Positions 35,735-44,825 are shown, numbered from the stretch's first letter. The stretch is 64,000 nucleotides of DNA from Ilumatobacter coccineus YM16-304 (GCF_000348785.1 NC_020520.1:434001-498000), one strand, 5' to 3'. Program-made: numbers and translations. Notes: generated by a model not told the origin, from the sequence alone.

Positions 35735-36703
35735 TCAGGGAGCGATGATCGCTTCGAGGCGTGCGTACGACGTCTCGATCCCGTCGGCCATCCCGGTGGC
35801 GAGGATCTGATCGCGCAGCTCCTTCGTCGGGTACGTGATGACCACGGTGAGCAACGTGCCGCCGTCGACAGGGTGCAGTGTCATCTCATTGCGCGTCGAG
35901 GGCCCGTCGGTGCCGGCCATGCGCTCGGTGGTGACCGATCGCTGCGGCGGGTCGGCCTCGAGCAGTGTCCCTTCGAATCCGAAGGCGTTCTCGCCGTCGT
36001 CCGACTCCCAGCCATAGCGATAGGAGTCGCCGACCTCGACCGCCGGCTCGCACACCGGCATCGTCCAACCATCGGGGCCGAGCATCCACTGACGGATCAG
36101 CGCCGCGTCGTGGTGCGCCTGCCACACCTGCTCGACCGTGCCGCGAATGACCCGACTCGCACGCACTCGGGTGTCGTCGAGTTCGGTGAGATCGAGCGAG
36201 CCGGCGGCGAACGAAGCGAGGTCGGCGAGCACGGCGTCCATCTGACCGAACGCAGCCGTCGCTCCCTCGACCATGCCCATCGCCACGAGCTGCTCCATCG
36301 CGTCGACGCTCGGGAACGTGGTGACCGACGTGAAGCGCGAGCCGTCGGGCGTGCTCTCGAACGTCATCTCCATGGTCATCGACGGCATGTCATCGTTGGC
36401 TTCGCCATCGTCACCGGTGAACCCGTCGCGCGTGACGAGGCGACGCTGTGGCTCGATCGCCTCGACCACCCAGTACCCGCTCGACGTCTCGCCGTCGGGT
36501 CCGGTCATGAAGTAGTCGGAGCGGCCGCCGACGACCATGTCGTGGCGCGTGAACGTGGCGGGCCACTCGGGCGGCCCCCAGAACTTCTCGATCTGGCGCG
36601 GATCGACCCACGCGTTCCAGAGTCGTTCGACCGAGCAGGCGTAGTCGCCGACGAGAGTCATGGTCAGCGCGTCGGGGTCGGACGTGACAGAGGTGATGGG
36701 CAT
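35735..36703 (-). CDS. Tandem AHSA1/SRPBCC domain protein
   Basis: The 322-residue product contains two fused AHSA1-type domains. The first starts near residue 12 (MTLVGDYACSVERLWNAWVDP) and the second near residue 165 (VIRGTVEQVWQAHHDAALIRQWMLGPDG); each ends in a C-terminal helix after a YPTKELRDQILATGM or FPSVDAMEQLVAMGM motif. Single-domain homologues commonly pair with ArsR regulators, as here. These proteins bind hydrophobic ligands or modify regulator targets; the ligand is unknown. The start at 36703 lies 17 bases after the arsR stop, so the two are co-transcribed. Confidence 0.8.
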   Translation of the reverse strand: MPITSVTSDPDALTMTLVGDYACSVERLWNAWVDPRQIEKFWGPPEWPATFTRHDMVVGGRSDYFMTGPDGETSSGYWVVEAIEPQRRLVTRDGFTGDDGEANDDMPSMTMEMTFESTPDGSRFTSVTTFPSVDAMEQLVAMGMVEGATAAFGQMDAVLADLASFAAGSLDLTELDDTRVRASRVIRGTVEQVWQAHHDAALIRQWMLGPDGWTMPVCEPAVEVGDSYRYGWESDDGENAFGFEGTLLEADPPQRSVTTERMAGTDGPSTRNEMTLHPVDGGTLLTVVITYPTKELRDQILATGMADGIETSYARLEAIIAP

Positions 36704-36720
36704 GTCGGGTTCTTTCTGAG

Positions 36721-37062
36721 TCAGGCGTCGGGCTCGGCGAGCACGGCGTCGAGTTGGCTGAAGCGTGCGTGCCACAGCTGTTCGAGTTCGGTGAGGAGAC
36801 GGCGGGCGCGGGCGATCTGGTCGGGCGCGGCGCGCACGATTCGTTCGCGCCCGTTCGGGTGCTTGGTGACGAGGCCGGCCTCGGCGAGTACCCCGACGTG
36901 CTTCTGCACGGCGGCGAAGCTCATGTCGTAGTCGCCGGCGAGCTCGCTCACCGAGGCCTCGCCGAGGAGGGTGCGGCGAACGATGTCGCGCCGCGTCCGA
37001 TCGGCCAGCGCCCGGAAGACGCGGTCGACCTCCTCGTCGGACAGTTCAGTACCTACAACCAT
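36721..37062 (-). CDS. ArsR-family transcriptional regulator
   Basis: The 113-residue winged-helix protein has FRALADRTRRDIVRRTLLG and a recognition helix in MSFAAVQKHVGVLAEAGLV, the usual layout of the ArsR/HTH_20 subfamily paired with AHSA1 genes. No metal-binding cysteine pair is present, so a metal sensor is unlikely. The start codon lies within an 18-bp perfect palindrome that also covers part of the promoter, strongly suggesting autorepression of the two-gene unit. Confidence 0.85.
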   Translation of the reverse strand: MVVGTELSDEEVDRVFRALADRTRRDIVRRTLLGEASVSELAGDYDMSFAAVQKHVGVLAEAGLVTKHPNGRERIVRAAPDQIARARRLLTELEQLWHARFSQLDAVLAEPDA

Positions 37063-37075
37063 ATGGTTGTATATA
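37054..37075 (-). promoter_or_regulatory. ArsR operator over start codon with leaderless -10
   Basis: TACAACCATATGGTTGTA (37054-37071) is a perfect 18-bp palindrome that includes the regulator ATG (37062). TATATA (37070-37075, minus strand) lies 7 bases upstream of the ATG. A dimer bound here would block RNA polymerase. Confidence 0.7.
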
Positions 37076-37112
37076 AGTGGAGAGCGTGTCAGGTGTCAAG
37101 CCCGACGACGCT

Positions 37113-38408
37113 TCAGGTGAGCGGCGCCGTGTCGTAGGCGGCGGAGTCGCCGACCACAAGGCGGTCGCGTCCTTCGGCCTTTGCCCGCATCAGCGCTTGA
37201 TCGGCGGCATCGAGGATCTCTTGGAAGTCGTGACTCGTCGTCGAATCGGCGAGCCCCAGGCTGGTCGTGAACGACGGGACGGTGGCCGTGCCGAGCGCGT
37301 CGGCCAACCGCTCGCGAAGTCGATGCAGCACCGGAGCGGCGGTGATCACGGTGGCACCCGGAAGGATGATGACGAACTCCTCGCCGCCGTGACGGCACAC
37401 GATGTCGCTCTCGCGAACCGTGTTCTGCAGCACACGCGCGAACAGTCGCAGGGCTCGGTCGCCCGTGTCGTGGCCGTAGGTGTCGTTCAGCTGCTTGAAG
37501 TGGTCGAGGTCGGCCATGGCGACGGCAAAGGGTGTGTCGTCGCGGCGCAGGCCCCGCACCAGATTCTCGGTCGCTCGCCGGTTGAGCAGCCCGGTGAGCG
37601 GATCGGTGTCGGCCTGCAACTGCGACTGCCGCATCGCTCGGATCATTCCGAGCCGGGCCCCGAACGTGACCGCAGCATCCTCGAGTTGGGTCTTGGCGAT
37701 CTTCAGGTCACGGTCGTCGACCGGCGTCTCCTGCAGCGCGTGGAGCACGGCGGCGGGAGCCCCGAGCACGGCGATCGGAATGCACGTCGCACGTACCCCG
37801 TCGGGAAGGCTCCGCTCGCGCAGCCGCGGACACGCGGCCAGACCGTTCGGGTCGTCGAAGTCGAGCGTCTGCCCGCGTTGCACCGCCGGGCACGAGCCGG
37901 GAGTCGACACACCACACCCAGGAGCGTCGTGCCCGTTGCCGACCGTGCTGCGGTCGATGTGCGACTGACTCGAATCGGCCACGAGGATCTCCGACGGTCC
38001 AGCATGAGCGACCGCCAACGCGTCGCCGGCGATCTCGAACAGCCCGTCTTCCGTCTCGGCCATGTCGAAGGCCTGCTGTACGTCGCGGTGGAAACCCTGC
38101 GACTTGGCGTGCGCTTGGAGGTGCCGCTGGTGGCTGGCGATGATCTCGGCGATCTCCAGGTTGCGGTTGCGGATCGGGATCACCGACGACACGGTCAGCG
38201 CACCGAGGGAGAGCACGAGGTGGATCGACAGCTCGGCAGCGAGCCGCCCGTTCGAGTTCGCGCCGGTGTCGAAGAACAGCTCGACGAGGCTGCGGGCCAC
38301 GACGAACGCGGCGGTCAACCCGACGAACATGCGGACCACCTGCATGGCGACGTTGCGGCGACCGAGCCGCTCCTGCAGAAGCTGATGCCCGCTGGGCTCG
38401 GAGTCCAT
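37113..38408 (-). CDS. Membrane-associated diguanylate cyclase (GGDEF)
   Basis: The product (431 residues from the ATG at 38408) has two N-terminal membrane helices (around VVRMFVGLTAAFVVARSLVELFF and SIHLVLSLGALTVSSVIPI), a GAF-like middle domain with several cysteines (GCGVSTPGSCPAV, LAACPRLR), and a C-terminal GGDEF domain. The active site is GGEEF in CRHGGEEFVIILPG; the inhibitory I-site RESD lies five residues before it, so product feedback is expected. It makes cyclic di-GMP. An upstream in-frame GTG at 38477 would add 23 residues; neither start has a clear -10 box. Cysteines in the sensor region hint at redox or metal sensing (inference). Confidence 0.85.
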   Translation of the reverse strand: MDSEPSGHQLLQERLGRRNVAMQVVRMFVGLTAAFVVARSLVELFFDTGANSNGRLAAELSIHLVLSLGALTVSSVIPIRNRNLEIAEIIASHQRHLQAHAKSQGFHRDVQQAFDMAETEDGLFEIAGDALAVAHAGPSEILVADSSQSHIDRSTVGNGHDAPGCGVSTPGSCPAVQRGQTLDFDDPNGLAACPRLRERSLPDGVRATCIPIAVLGAPAAVLHALQETPVDDRDLKIAKTQLEDAAVTFGARLGMIRAMRQSQLQADTDPLTGLLNRRATENLVRGLRRDDTPFAVAMADLDHFKQLNDTYGHDTGDRALRLFARVLQNTVRESDIVCRHGGEEFVIILPGATVITAAPVLHRLRERLADALGTATVPSFTTSLGLADSTTSHDFQEILDAADQALMRAKAEGRDRLVVGDSAAYDTAPLT

Positions 38409-38498
38409 GATGTCGGTATCGGCACGGCGGCCGCCGCTCTTGAGGCGAGAAGTCGACGCTCCGTGACGCACTGCCACCCAGGGTGCGAAGATGATGCG

Positions 38499-38834
38499 AT
38501 GTCGTTCAACAGCCTGCGCTCGACGGCGTCAGCGTTCTCGATCATGTCGGTCGCATCGGTCGGGTCGATCTCATCCATCGCCTCGACCGGCTCCATCCTG
38601 TCGATCGCCTCGACCGGTTCGATCCTGTCGATCGGGTCCGCTGGCTCGATCCTGTCGATCGGGTCGGCCGGTTCGATCCTCAGCCAGAACTCGGCCGGTC
38701 GCATCCTCCACCGCGACCAGCAACGCATGCAGTCCGGCGACGTCGCCAAGCACATCGCTGCGGTCGCCGCTGTCGGCCTTGCCGCAGCAGCGATCACTGC
38801 TGCCGCCGCACGATTCGTGCGAGCATCGCGCTGA
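38499..38834 (+). CDS. Small protein with SIGSAGSILS-type tandem repeats and a hydrophobic end
   Basis: The 111-residue product contains about five tandem repeats of nine or ten residues (ASTGSILSI twice, GSAGSILSI/Q twice, NSAGRIL), preceded by looser Ser/Ile repeats. It ends in an Ala-rich hydrophobic segment (HIAAVAAVGLAAAAITAAAARFVRAS). The DNA repeats with a period near 27-30 bases. Regular Gly/Ser turns alternating with Ile/Leu suggest a narrow beta-solenoid tethered to the membrane (inference). It overlaps the DUF1971 gene (TGATG). The family is unrecognised. Confidence 0.65.
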   Translation: MSFNSLRSTASAFSIMSVASVGSISSIASTGSILSIASTGSILSIGSAGSILSIGSAGSILSQNSAGRILHRDQQRMQSGDVAKHIAAVAAVGLAAAAITAAAARFVRASR

Positions 38835-39106
38835 TGGAACTTCCCGAGGGATTGACCCTGCAACGAACGACGCCGACGTTCGACGAGACGACGGTGCCTG
38901 CGGCGCTGCGCAAAGCACACCTCGTCGCCGACGGCGTGTGGGGTCGCCTCGTCGTGGCGTCGGGGTCGGTCGGGTTCGTGTTCGACGATGATCCCGACGC
39001 GGTGCGCACTGTGTCGGCCGGCGAGTCACAGGTGATTCCGCCGGCTCGCCCGCACCACCTCGTCGTCGACGGGCCGGTCGCCCTGGCCGTCGAGTTCCAC
39101 CGCTGA
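38834..39106 (+). CDS. DUF1971 / YeaR-like cupin protein
   Basis: The 90-residue single-domain cupin has the DUF1971 pattern PEGLTLQRTTPTFDETTVP, LRKAHLVADGVWGRLVV and a closing PARPHHLVVDGPVALAVEF. YeaR-type proteins are small beta-barrels linked to nitrate/nitrite or tellurite responses; the TehB-associated domain is related. The ATG overlaps the stop of the repeat protein by one base, so the two are co-translated. The reason for that pairing is unclear. Confidence 0.75.
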   Translation: MELPEGLTLQRTTPTFDETTVPAALRKAHLVADGVWGRLVVASGSVGFVFDDDPDAVRTVSAGESQVIPPARPHHLVVDGPVALAVEFHR

Positions 39107-39164
39107 CCTCGGCGCGGTCGGCGCGATCCGACGGAACGCGATTTCGCTGAGCACACTGGGTGTC

Positions 39165-42100
39165 GTGGTCGCCCTCATCTCCCCATCCAAGATCTCTGCA
39201 TGGCTGGAGTGCACGCACACGTTCACGTTGCACCGACTCGTCGAGTCGGGCGAGTTGACGTTCGAACGTGGCGGCCTCGGCGAGATGGCCAACATGCTCA
39301 TGGCCAAAGGCCAGGCGCACGAAGACGCCGTGCTGGCCCGCTACGAAGCCGCCGGCAAGTCGATCTTCCGAGTCCCCGAGCAGGAACGCGGCGAGAGCTT
39401 CGAGGCGTGGGTGGCCCGCGTCGGCAACCCGATGGCCGACGGCTGGGACGTCATCTACCAGATGCCGCTCGTCCACGACGGTGTGCGTGGCGTCGCCGAC
39501 TTCCTCATCCGCGTCGATGACCACTACGAAGCGGTCGACGCGAAACTGGCCCGCGCCGAAGCCAAGCCCGGCCATGTGCTGCAACTCTGCTTCTACGCCG
39601 ACGCGGTCGAAGCGCTCACCGGAGCACGCGGCGAACACATCCATCTCGAACTCGGGTCGGGCGTCCTCGAGACGATTCGACTGGCCGAAGTCGACCCGTA
39701 CTGGCGCCGCATCCGCGGCGCGCTGTGGCGGGCGCTGGAGAAGCCGTCGAAGACGGTCGCCGAGAAGTGCAGCCACTGCGATTTCTGCGAATTCCACCAG
39801 GTGTGCAACGACGAGTGGCGCGCCGCCGACTCGTTGGTCTTCGTCGCAGGGGCTCGACGCGCCGACCGCGACGCCCTGGCCGCGTCCGACATCGACACGA
39901 TGGCCGCACTCGCGAACGCGACCCGAGCCCCCGCCGACGTCGACCCCGATCGCTTCGCCAAGCTCGCCGACCAGGCCCGACTCCAGATCGAGTCGCGCGG
40001 TGCCGAGGGTGGGCGGCCCGTCTTCGAACCCCTCGTCGACGCATCGGGCTGGGCCGAACTGCCCGAGCCCGACGAGGGCGACATCTTCCTCGACTTCGAA
40101 GGCCACCCGTTCTGGTCACCGGAGGAGGGACTGTTCTTCCTCTTCGGGCTGATCCAGCGCGTGTCGTCCGATCCCGAAGACTGGGAGTTCGTCGAGTTCT
40201 GGGCGCACGACCGTGACGAAGAGGCGGCCGCCACCGCAGCCCTGATCGATCACATCGTCGCCCGCCGAGCCGAGTACCCGGGCATGCACGTGTACCACTA
40301 CAACCACACCGAGCGCACCTCACTGCAGCGCCTCACGACCGACCACGGCGTCCGCGAACTCGTGCTCGAACAACTCATCGCGACCGGCGCGTTCGTCGAC
40401 CTGTTCCCGATCGTGACCGGATCGATCATGCTCGGCGCCGAGTCGTACGGGCTCAAGCACGTCGAACTGCTCACCGAATACGAGCGCGGGCACGACATCG
40501 ACCAGGGCGCTGGCGCCGTCGTCGAGTACGAGCGGTGGATGACCGACGCCGACCCCGAGACGCTTCGCCGCATCGCCGACTACAACGAAGACGACGTGCG
40601 CGCCACCCGCGACGTGCGCGACTGGCTGGTGGCGCAACGCCCCGCCGACGCGGCATGGCGCCCGGCCGTGCTCGACGTGATCGAGCACGACGAGGAACGC
40701 GACCAGCGGATCGAGGCGCTTCACGCGTTCGGCCCCGGCACCCCCGAACATCTCATGGGCGACCTGCTCGGCTACTGGCGTCGTGAGCGGCGGGCCGTCG
40801 CCGCCGACGTCTACCGCCTCGCCGTCGCCGATGTGGCCGACCGTCGCGAGGCGCCCAGCGCGATCGTCGACCTCGAGTTCCAAGAGCTCGAAGATCAGTT
40901 CAACGCGCGCGGCAAGAAGCGTAAGTGGCCTGCGGCGGTGTTCACCTTCCCGGAGCAGCCGATCGACCTCGACATCGGACGCGGCTCCGACCTCATCGTC
41001 GCGCTGAGCGAGCAGGAATGGGTCTTCTACAAGGTCGAGGCGATCGACCACGACGCACGCGAGTTGCGCCTGACCTGGACGCGTGACCACCAGGAGTCGG
41101 GTGCGATGCCGACGAGCCTCGTGCACTGGGTGTGGTTCAACGAGGGCGCCAAGCTCGACGCGTTGGAGACCCTCGGTGACCAGATGCTGGCCGGCGCAGC
41201 GAACTCCCCGGCGCACGCGTTGCTGCGCCGCGAACCGCCGCGGTTCACCGCAGGGCACGGTCCGGCGTCGGGCGTGTTCGCACCCGATGTCGCCGACATC
41301 TCGCAGTGGGCGCAGCATCTCGACGTGTCGGTGGTGCCGGTGCAGGGGCCGCCCGGAACCGGCAAGACCTACACGGGCGCCCGGCTGATTCGAGCGCTGG
41401 TCAAGAGTGGCAAGCGCGTCGGTGTGACGGCGATGAGCCACCTCGCGATCGAGAACCTGATGCGTGCCGTGGTCGAACACTTCGTCGAAGAAGGTGACCT
41501 CGACGGGCTGCGCGCCGTGCACAAGAACAACGGTGGGCACGTCGAGTCGATCTCGTACGTCAACGACAACGCATCGGTGGCCGACGGTCCGTACGACATC
41601 ATCGGCGGCACCTCGTGGCTCTTCGCGAGCACGGCGATGCGCAATGCACCGGTCGACGTGCTCGTGGTCGACGAGGCCGGCCAGCTCGGTCTCGCCGACA
41701 CGATGGCGGCGGCGATCTCGGCGTCGAGCGTGATCCTGCTCGGCGACCCCCAGCAGCTCCCGCAGGTGTCGCAGGCGACGCATCCCAACGGATCGGGAGC
41801 CAGCGCGCTCTCACACCTGCTCGACGGCGAGGCCACGATCGGACCCGACCGCGGCGTGTTCCTCGACACGACGTGGCGGATGCACTCCGACGTGAGCGGC
41901 TTCATCTCCGACATCACCTACGAGGGGCGGCTCGGCGTCGACCCGTCGTGCGACGCACAGTCGACCGAGATCGGCGGCACCGGTCTGCGCTGGTTGCGAG
42001 CGACGCACAATGGCTGCTCCACCTCCTCGGAGGTCGAGGCGCAGTTGATCGCCGAGAAGATCCGGTGGCTGATGAACACGCCGTGGACCGATCAGTACGG

Positions 42101-42473
42101 CAACGTCGAGAAGCTCCGGCCGAAGGACTTCATGGTCGTCGCGCCCTACAACGATCAGGTGCATCTGATCGACGAGGTGTTCTCCAGTCACAAGCGCCTG
42201 GCGAAGGTCGACGTCGGCACCGTCGACAAGTTCCAGGGCCGCGAGGCGGCCGTCGTGTTCTTCTCGATGGCGACGTCGTCGTCCGATCAGATGTCTCGCG
42301 CCGCCGACTTCCTGTTCTCGCGCAACCGACTCAACGTCGCCATCAGCCGAGCCCGCTGCTTGGCCTACCTGGTGTGCACCGAGTCACTGCTGTCGACGCG
42401 AGCGAAGTCGGTCGACGACATGAAACTCATCGGCTCCCTCTGCGCCTTCGTCGAGCGCGCCGACGAAGTCTGA
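39165..42473 (+). CDS. TM0106-type RecB-like nuclease fused to SF1 helicase
   Basis: The 1102-residue protein has three parts. Residues 1-260 form a RecB-like nuclease with an Fe-S-type cysteine group (CSHCDFCEFHQVC near 202-214, and an early cysteine in WLEC), like Cas4/AddB/Dna2. Around 305 an RNase H-like exonuclease begins (DIFLDFEGHPF). From about 720 a Dna2/Upf1-type helicase follows: GPPGTGKT (728-735), VDEAGQLGLAD, STWRMH-like TTWRMHSD, TVDKFQGREAAVVFFSM and RNRLNVAISRAR. It probably processes DNA ends or R-loops. The GTG start at 39165 has CACACT 7 bases upstream. A weak LexA-like site (39133-39146) lies further upstream. Confidence 0.85.
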   Translation: MVALISPSKISAWLECTHTFTLHRLVESGELTFERGGLGEMANMLMAKGQAHEDAVLARYEAAGKSIFRVPEQERGESFEAWVARVGNPMADGWDVIYQMPLVHDGVRGVADFLIRVDDHYEAVDAKLARAEAKPGHVLQLCFYADAVEALTGARGEHIHLELGSGVLETIRLAEVDPYWRRIRGALWRALEKPSKTVAEKCSHCDFCEFHQVCNDEWRAADSLVFVAGARRADRDALAASDIDTMAALANATRAPADVDPDRFAKLADQARLQIESRGAEGGRPVFEPLVDASGWAELPEPDEGDIFLDFEGHPFWSPEEGLFFLFGLIQRVSSDPEDWEFVEFWAHDRDEEAAATAALIDHIVARRAEYPGMHVYHYNHTERTSLQRLTTDHGVRELVLEQLIATGAFVDLFPIVTGSIMLGAESYGLKHVELLTEYERGHDIDQGAGAVVEYERWMTDADPETLRRIADYNEDDVRATRDVRDWLVAQRPADAAWRPAVLDVIEHDEERDQRIEALHAFGPGTPEHLMGDLLGYWRRERRAVAADVYRLAVADVADRREAPSAIVDLEFQELEDQFNARGKKRKWPAAVFTFPEQPIDLDIGRGSDLIVALSEQEWVFYKVEAIDHDARELRLTWTRDHQESGAMPTSLVHWVWFNEGAKLDALETLGDQMLAGAANSPAHALLRREPPRFTAGHGPASGVFAPDVADISQWAQHLDVSVVPVQGPPGTGKTYTGARLIRALVKSGKRVGVTAMSHLAIENLMRAVVEHFVEEGDLDGLRAVHKNNGGHVESISYVNDNASVADGPYDIIGGTSWLFASTAMRNAPVDVLVVDEAGQLGLADTMAAAISASSVILLGDPQQLPQVSQATHPNGSGASALSHLLDGEATIGPDRGVFLDTTWRMHSDVSGFISDITYEGRLGVDPSCDAQSTEIGGTGLRWLRATHNGCSTSSEVEAQLIAEKIRWLMNTPWTDQYGNVEKLRPKDFMVVAPYNDQVHLIDEVFSSHKRLAKVDVGTVDKFQGREAAVVFFSMATSSSDQMSRAADFLFSRNRLNVAISRARCLAYLVCTESLLSTRAKSVDDMKLIGSLCAFVERADEV

Positions 42474-42480
42474 GCGTTCG

Positions 42481-42486
42481 TACACT
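42481..42486 (+). promoter_or_regulatory. -10 box (TACACT), leaderless promoter of thioredoxin
   Basis: TACACT with 6 bases to the ATG at 42493, 8 bases after the stop of the nuclease-helicase. Confidence 0.5.
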
Positions 42487-42492
42487 GAGTGC

Positions 42493-42915
42493 ATGGCCGG
42501 AAACATCGTGTCCTGTCCCTCGTGCCACGCGAAGAACCGGGTGCCGTCGAGTTCGTCGGGGAAGCCGACGTGCGCCAAGTGCCATGCCGATCTGCCCTGG
42601 CTCGTCGACGCCACCGACGGTGACTTCTCCGCTGCCATCGACACGTCGCGTCTGGTGCTCGTCGACCTCTGGGCGCCCTGGTGCGGGCCGTGCAAGATGG
42701 TCGCTCCGATCCTCGAGAAGCTGTCGAAGGACTTCGCCGGCGCCCTCAAGGTCGTGAAGGTCGACGTCGACCAATCACCGATGACGGCGCAGCGCTATTC
42801 GGCGTCGAGCATTCCGATGCTCCTGTTCGTCCGTGACGGCGACGTGATCGATCGGGTCGTGGGAGCACAGCCCGAACACGTCTTGCGCGCAGCTATCGAG
42901 CAGCAACTCGCCTGA
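42493..42915 (+). CDS. trxC: Thioredoxin with N-terminal zinc ribbon (TrxC-type)
   Basis: The 140-residue product has an N-terminal CxxC...CxxC knuckle (C8, C11, C27, C30) followed by a thioredoxin fold with the active site WCGPC (C64, C67), a cis-Pro region SSIPMLLFVRDG and a C-terminal helix. This is the E. coli thioredoxin-2 plan, with zinc-bound cysteines in front. It reduces protein disulfides in the cytoplasm. Expression comes from its own leaderless promoter. It overlaps the convergent DoxX gene by 23 bases. Confidence 0.9.
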   Translation: MAGNIVSCPSCHAKNRVPSSSSGKPTCAKCHADLPWLVDATDGDFSAAIDTSRLVLVDLWAPWCGPCKMVAPILEKLSKDFAGALKVVKVDVDQSPMTAQRYSASSIPMLLFVRDGDVIDRVVGAQPEHVLRAAIEQQLA

Positions 42916-43321
42916 GGTAAGTCCACGCGCCGGTCGAGAACAGGGCCCACGCCACCAACACCGGCTGGAAGAACAGCCGGGCGAATCGCTTGGTGTCGGT
43001 GTCGAGACCGAACGCATCGGTGCCCTCGACCCATTGCGCGATGTTGCCCGGGAAGATGACGACGAAGAAGGCGGCGGCGATGGTGCCGACGATCGCCCGG
43101 TGTCGGGGGAGCGCGATCAGCGCGAGCCCGAGACTGATCTCGACCACGCCGGAAACGATCACGACCAGGTCGTCGCCGACGGGAAACCAGTCCGGCACCT
43201 GAGCCTGGAACTCGTCCCGCTGCGTCGTCAGATGGCTGACGCCTGCGGCGAGCAGCACGCCGCCCAGGAGCCACCGCAACACGTCGCGCAGCGTGGAGGT
43301 CTCGGTGGCAGCAGCCGTCAT
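42893..43321 (-). CDS. DoxX-like membrane protein
   Basis: The 142-residue product has four predicted helices, including LLGGVLLAAGVSHLT, VVIVSGVVEISLGLALIAL, TIAAAFFVVIFPGNIAQWV and QPVLVAWALFSTGAWTYL. This order, with the conserved GNIAQW-type motif, is typical of DoxX/DUF4870-like small membrane proteins seen next to thioredoxin or redox genes. The function is unknown. Its last 8 codons overlap the convergent thioredoxin gene. Confidence 0.75.
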   Translation of the reverse strand: MTAAATETSTLRDVLRWLLGGVLLAAGVSHLTTQRDEFQAQVPDWFPVGDDLVVIVSGVVEISLGLALIALPRHRAIVGTIAAAFFVVIFPGNIAQWVEGTDAFGLDTDTKRFARLFFQPVLVAWALFSTGAWTYLRRVAAR

Positions 43322-43579
43322 CGCCTCATCCTGCCGTCCGCGTCACCGTGTAGCGCGCCGCTGGCCGATCGAGGGCTTGCGGGTGGAGCGGGCGCCAGGA
43401 AAACGGGGCTGAACCGGGCAGCTGTCGCACGGGTGGATCGCGGGGACGTCTGTCGAACTCGACCCGCGGCGTTGGGCCACCGGGGCTGCGCTTCCGGCGA
43501 CGCTGGTTGCGTCGGAGGTGGGGCAAGACGATCAGGACCGGCTCGCTGTGTGGGCAGGGTGAAGTGAGGTCATCTGAGC

Positions 43580-44824
43580 TCAACTCGCGTCGCCGGGCAG
43601 GGGGAGCTGCGGTTGTGTGGGCAGCGGTGCTCGAGTCGGCGGGGCGAGGCCGACCACGGGCGGACGCAGCATCTGCGACGTGCCGTGTGGTGAGTTCAAG
43701 GTGAAGTGTCCGGCCCCGAGGGGCTCGATACTCCAGTGCTGCTCGTGGAGCAGGTGGTGGTGGAACCAGCAGAGCAATACCAGGTTGTCGGGCTTCGTTT
43801 CACCGCCGTCGAGCCAGTGCTGTGCGTGGTGGGCGTCGCACGATCCGGCGGGGATGGAGCAGCCGGGCCAGCGGCATCCGTGGTCACGGATGAGCAGGGT
43901 GTCGAACAGTGGGTCGGTGACGACTCGTTGGGAGCGTCCGTAGTCGATGACGGTGCCCAATGGGTTGGTGATGTAGCGGTGGACGTTGCAGTCGCATGCC
44001 ATCCGTCGGATCGTTTCGGCGGGGACGACGGTGGTGTCGTGGTCGGTGTCGATCACCCCGCCACCCATGCCGTTGGCGAGGTCGTCGTAGTCGATGGTGG
44101 CGATCACTTTGGGCTTGCGTCGCTTCTTGCCGGGAACGATCTCGAGGTTCGCGAGTGCGATCCTCGCCATCTCGGTGAGTGCGTCGGCGCGGCGTTGGCT
44201 CGCCGTGCGCGTCTCACCGTCCGACGGCTGCGACAACGCGCGAATCGCTTCGCGAACCAAGGCGAGTGCTTCGGGGTCGAGGGTGCCGTCGAGGCGTCCC
44301 ATCCCGTCGAGCAGGCTCGACAGGTGCAGAGCGCGTGAGTCGAACTGTTCTTGTGCGGTCTTGTCTTCTCGGTCGGGGTCGGCGCGCATGCGCCAGGTGT
44401 CGAGCACGAAGCGGAAGTCTTTGTGCGGCAGGTCGACTGCCCATGACCGCAGCATCGCCTCGTCGCGTTCGAACACGTCGGCGACATCGAGGGTCCAGGC
44501 GTCGGCCAAGGAGCGCAGGTTGGTTTCGGGAATCCGGCCGGCGGCAAACGCCGTCTTGATGAGTGGCATGTGTTGGATGCGTTCAGCCAACTGCAACGTC
44601 ACCTTGCAGTGGCCGATTCCTTCGCCGGTGGTCTGGTAGAGCCAGTCGGTGGCGGAGCGGTAGCCGAGTGTGTAGAACTCGCCGCGCTGGACGATGGCGT
44701 GGACTTCGTCGAGCTGCTCGGCGCGCTGGCGGCGCATCCCACGCGTTGCGGCGGTGACCGCGGGTGTGGGGTCGGCGAGCCGGTCGAGCTCCTCCACACA
44801 CCCGGCGATCAACGAACCTGTCAT
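43580..44824 (-). CDS. DUF222/HNH endonuclease (13E12-type), second copy
   Basis: The 414-residue protein has an N-terminal DUF222 domain and a C-terminal HNH domain: GCRWPGCSIPAGSCDAHHAQHW and DNLVLLCWFHHHLLHEQHW. It is only distantly similar to the copy at 31715, so they are not recent duplicates. The start at 44824 follows TACACT by 7 bases, and that box is embedded in a LexA-like palindrome, so this gene is also probably SOS-induced. The 258 bases downstream (43322-43579) hold no convincing gene. Confidence 0.87.
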   Translation of the reverse strand: MTGSLIAGCVEELDRLADPTPAVTAATRGMRRQRAEQLDEVHAIVQRGEFYTLGYRSATDWLYQTTGEGIGHCKVTLQLAERIQHMPLIKTAFAAGRIPETNLRSLADAWTLDVADVFERDEAMLRSWAVDLPHKDFRFVLDTWRMRADPDREDKTAQEQFDSRALHLSSLLDGMGRLDGTLDPEALALVREAIRALSQPSDGETRTASQRRADALTEMARIALANLEIVPGKKRRKPKVIATIDYDDLANGMGGGVIDTDHDTTVVPAETIRRMACDCNVHRYITNPLGTVIDYGRSQRVVTDPLFDTLLIRDHGCRWPGCSIPAGSCDAHHAQHWLDGGETKPDNLVLLCWFHHHLLHEQHWSIEPLGAGHFTLNSPHGTSQMLRPPVVGLAPPTRAPLPTQPQLPLPGDAS

Positions 44825-44825
44825 A

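Noticed and set aside
37077-38834. 585-codon plus-strand frame over the GGDEF gene
   Set aside because: Antisense to the diguanylate cyclase; only its last 111 codons, from ATG 38499, form the real repeat protein.
39133-39146. LexA box upstream of the nuclease-helicase gene
   Set aside because: GGAACGCGATTTCG matches GAAC-N4-GTTC only with a mismatch in the right half and poor flanks; too weak to call.
43326-43583. 85-codon minus-strand ORF between DoxX and the second HNH gene
   Set aside because: Pro/Arg-rich composition typical of a non-coding GC-rich frame; no start signal.
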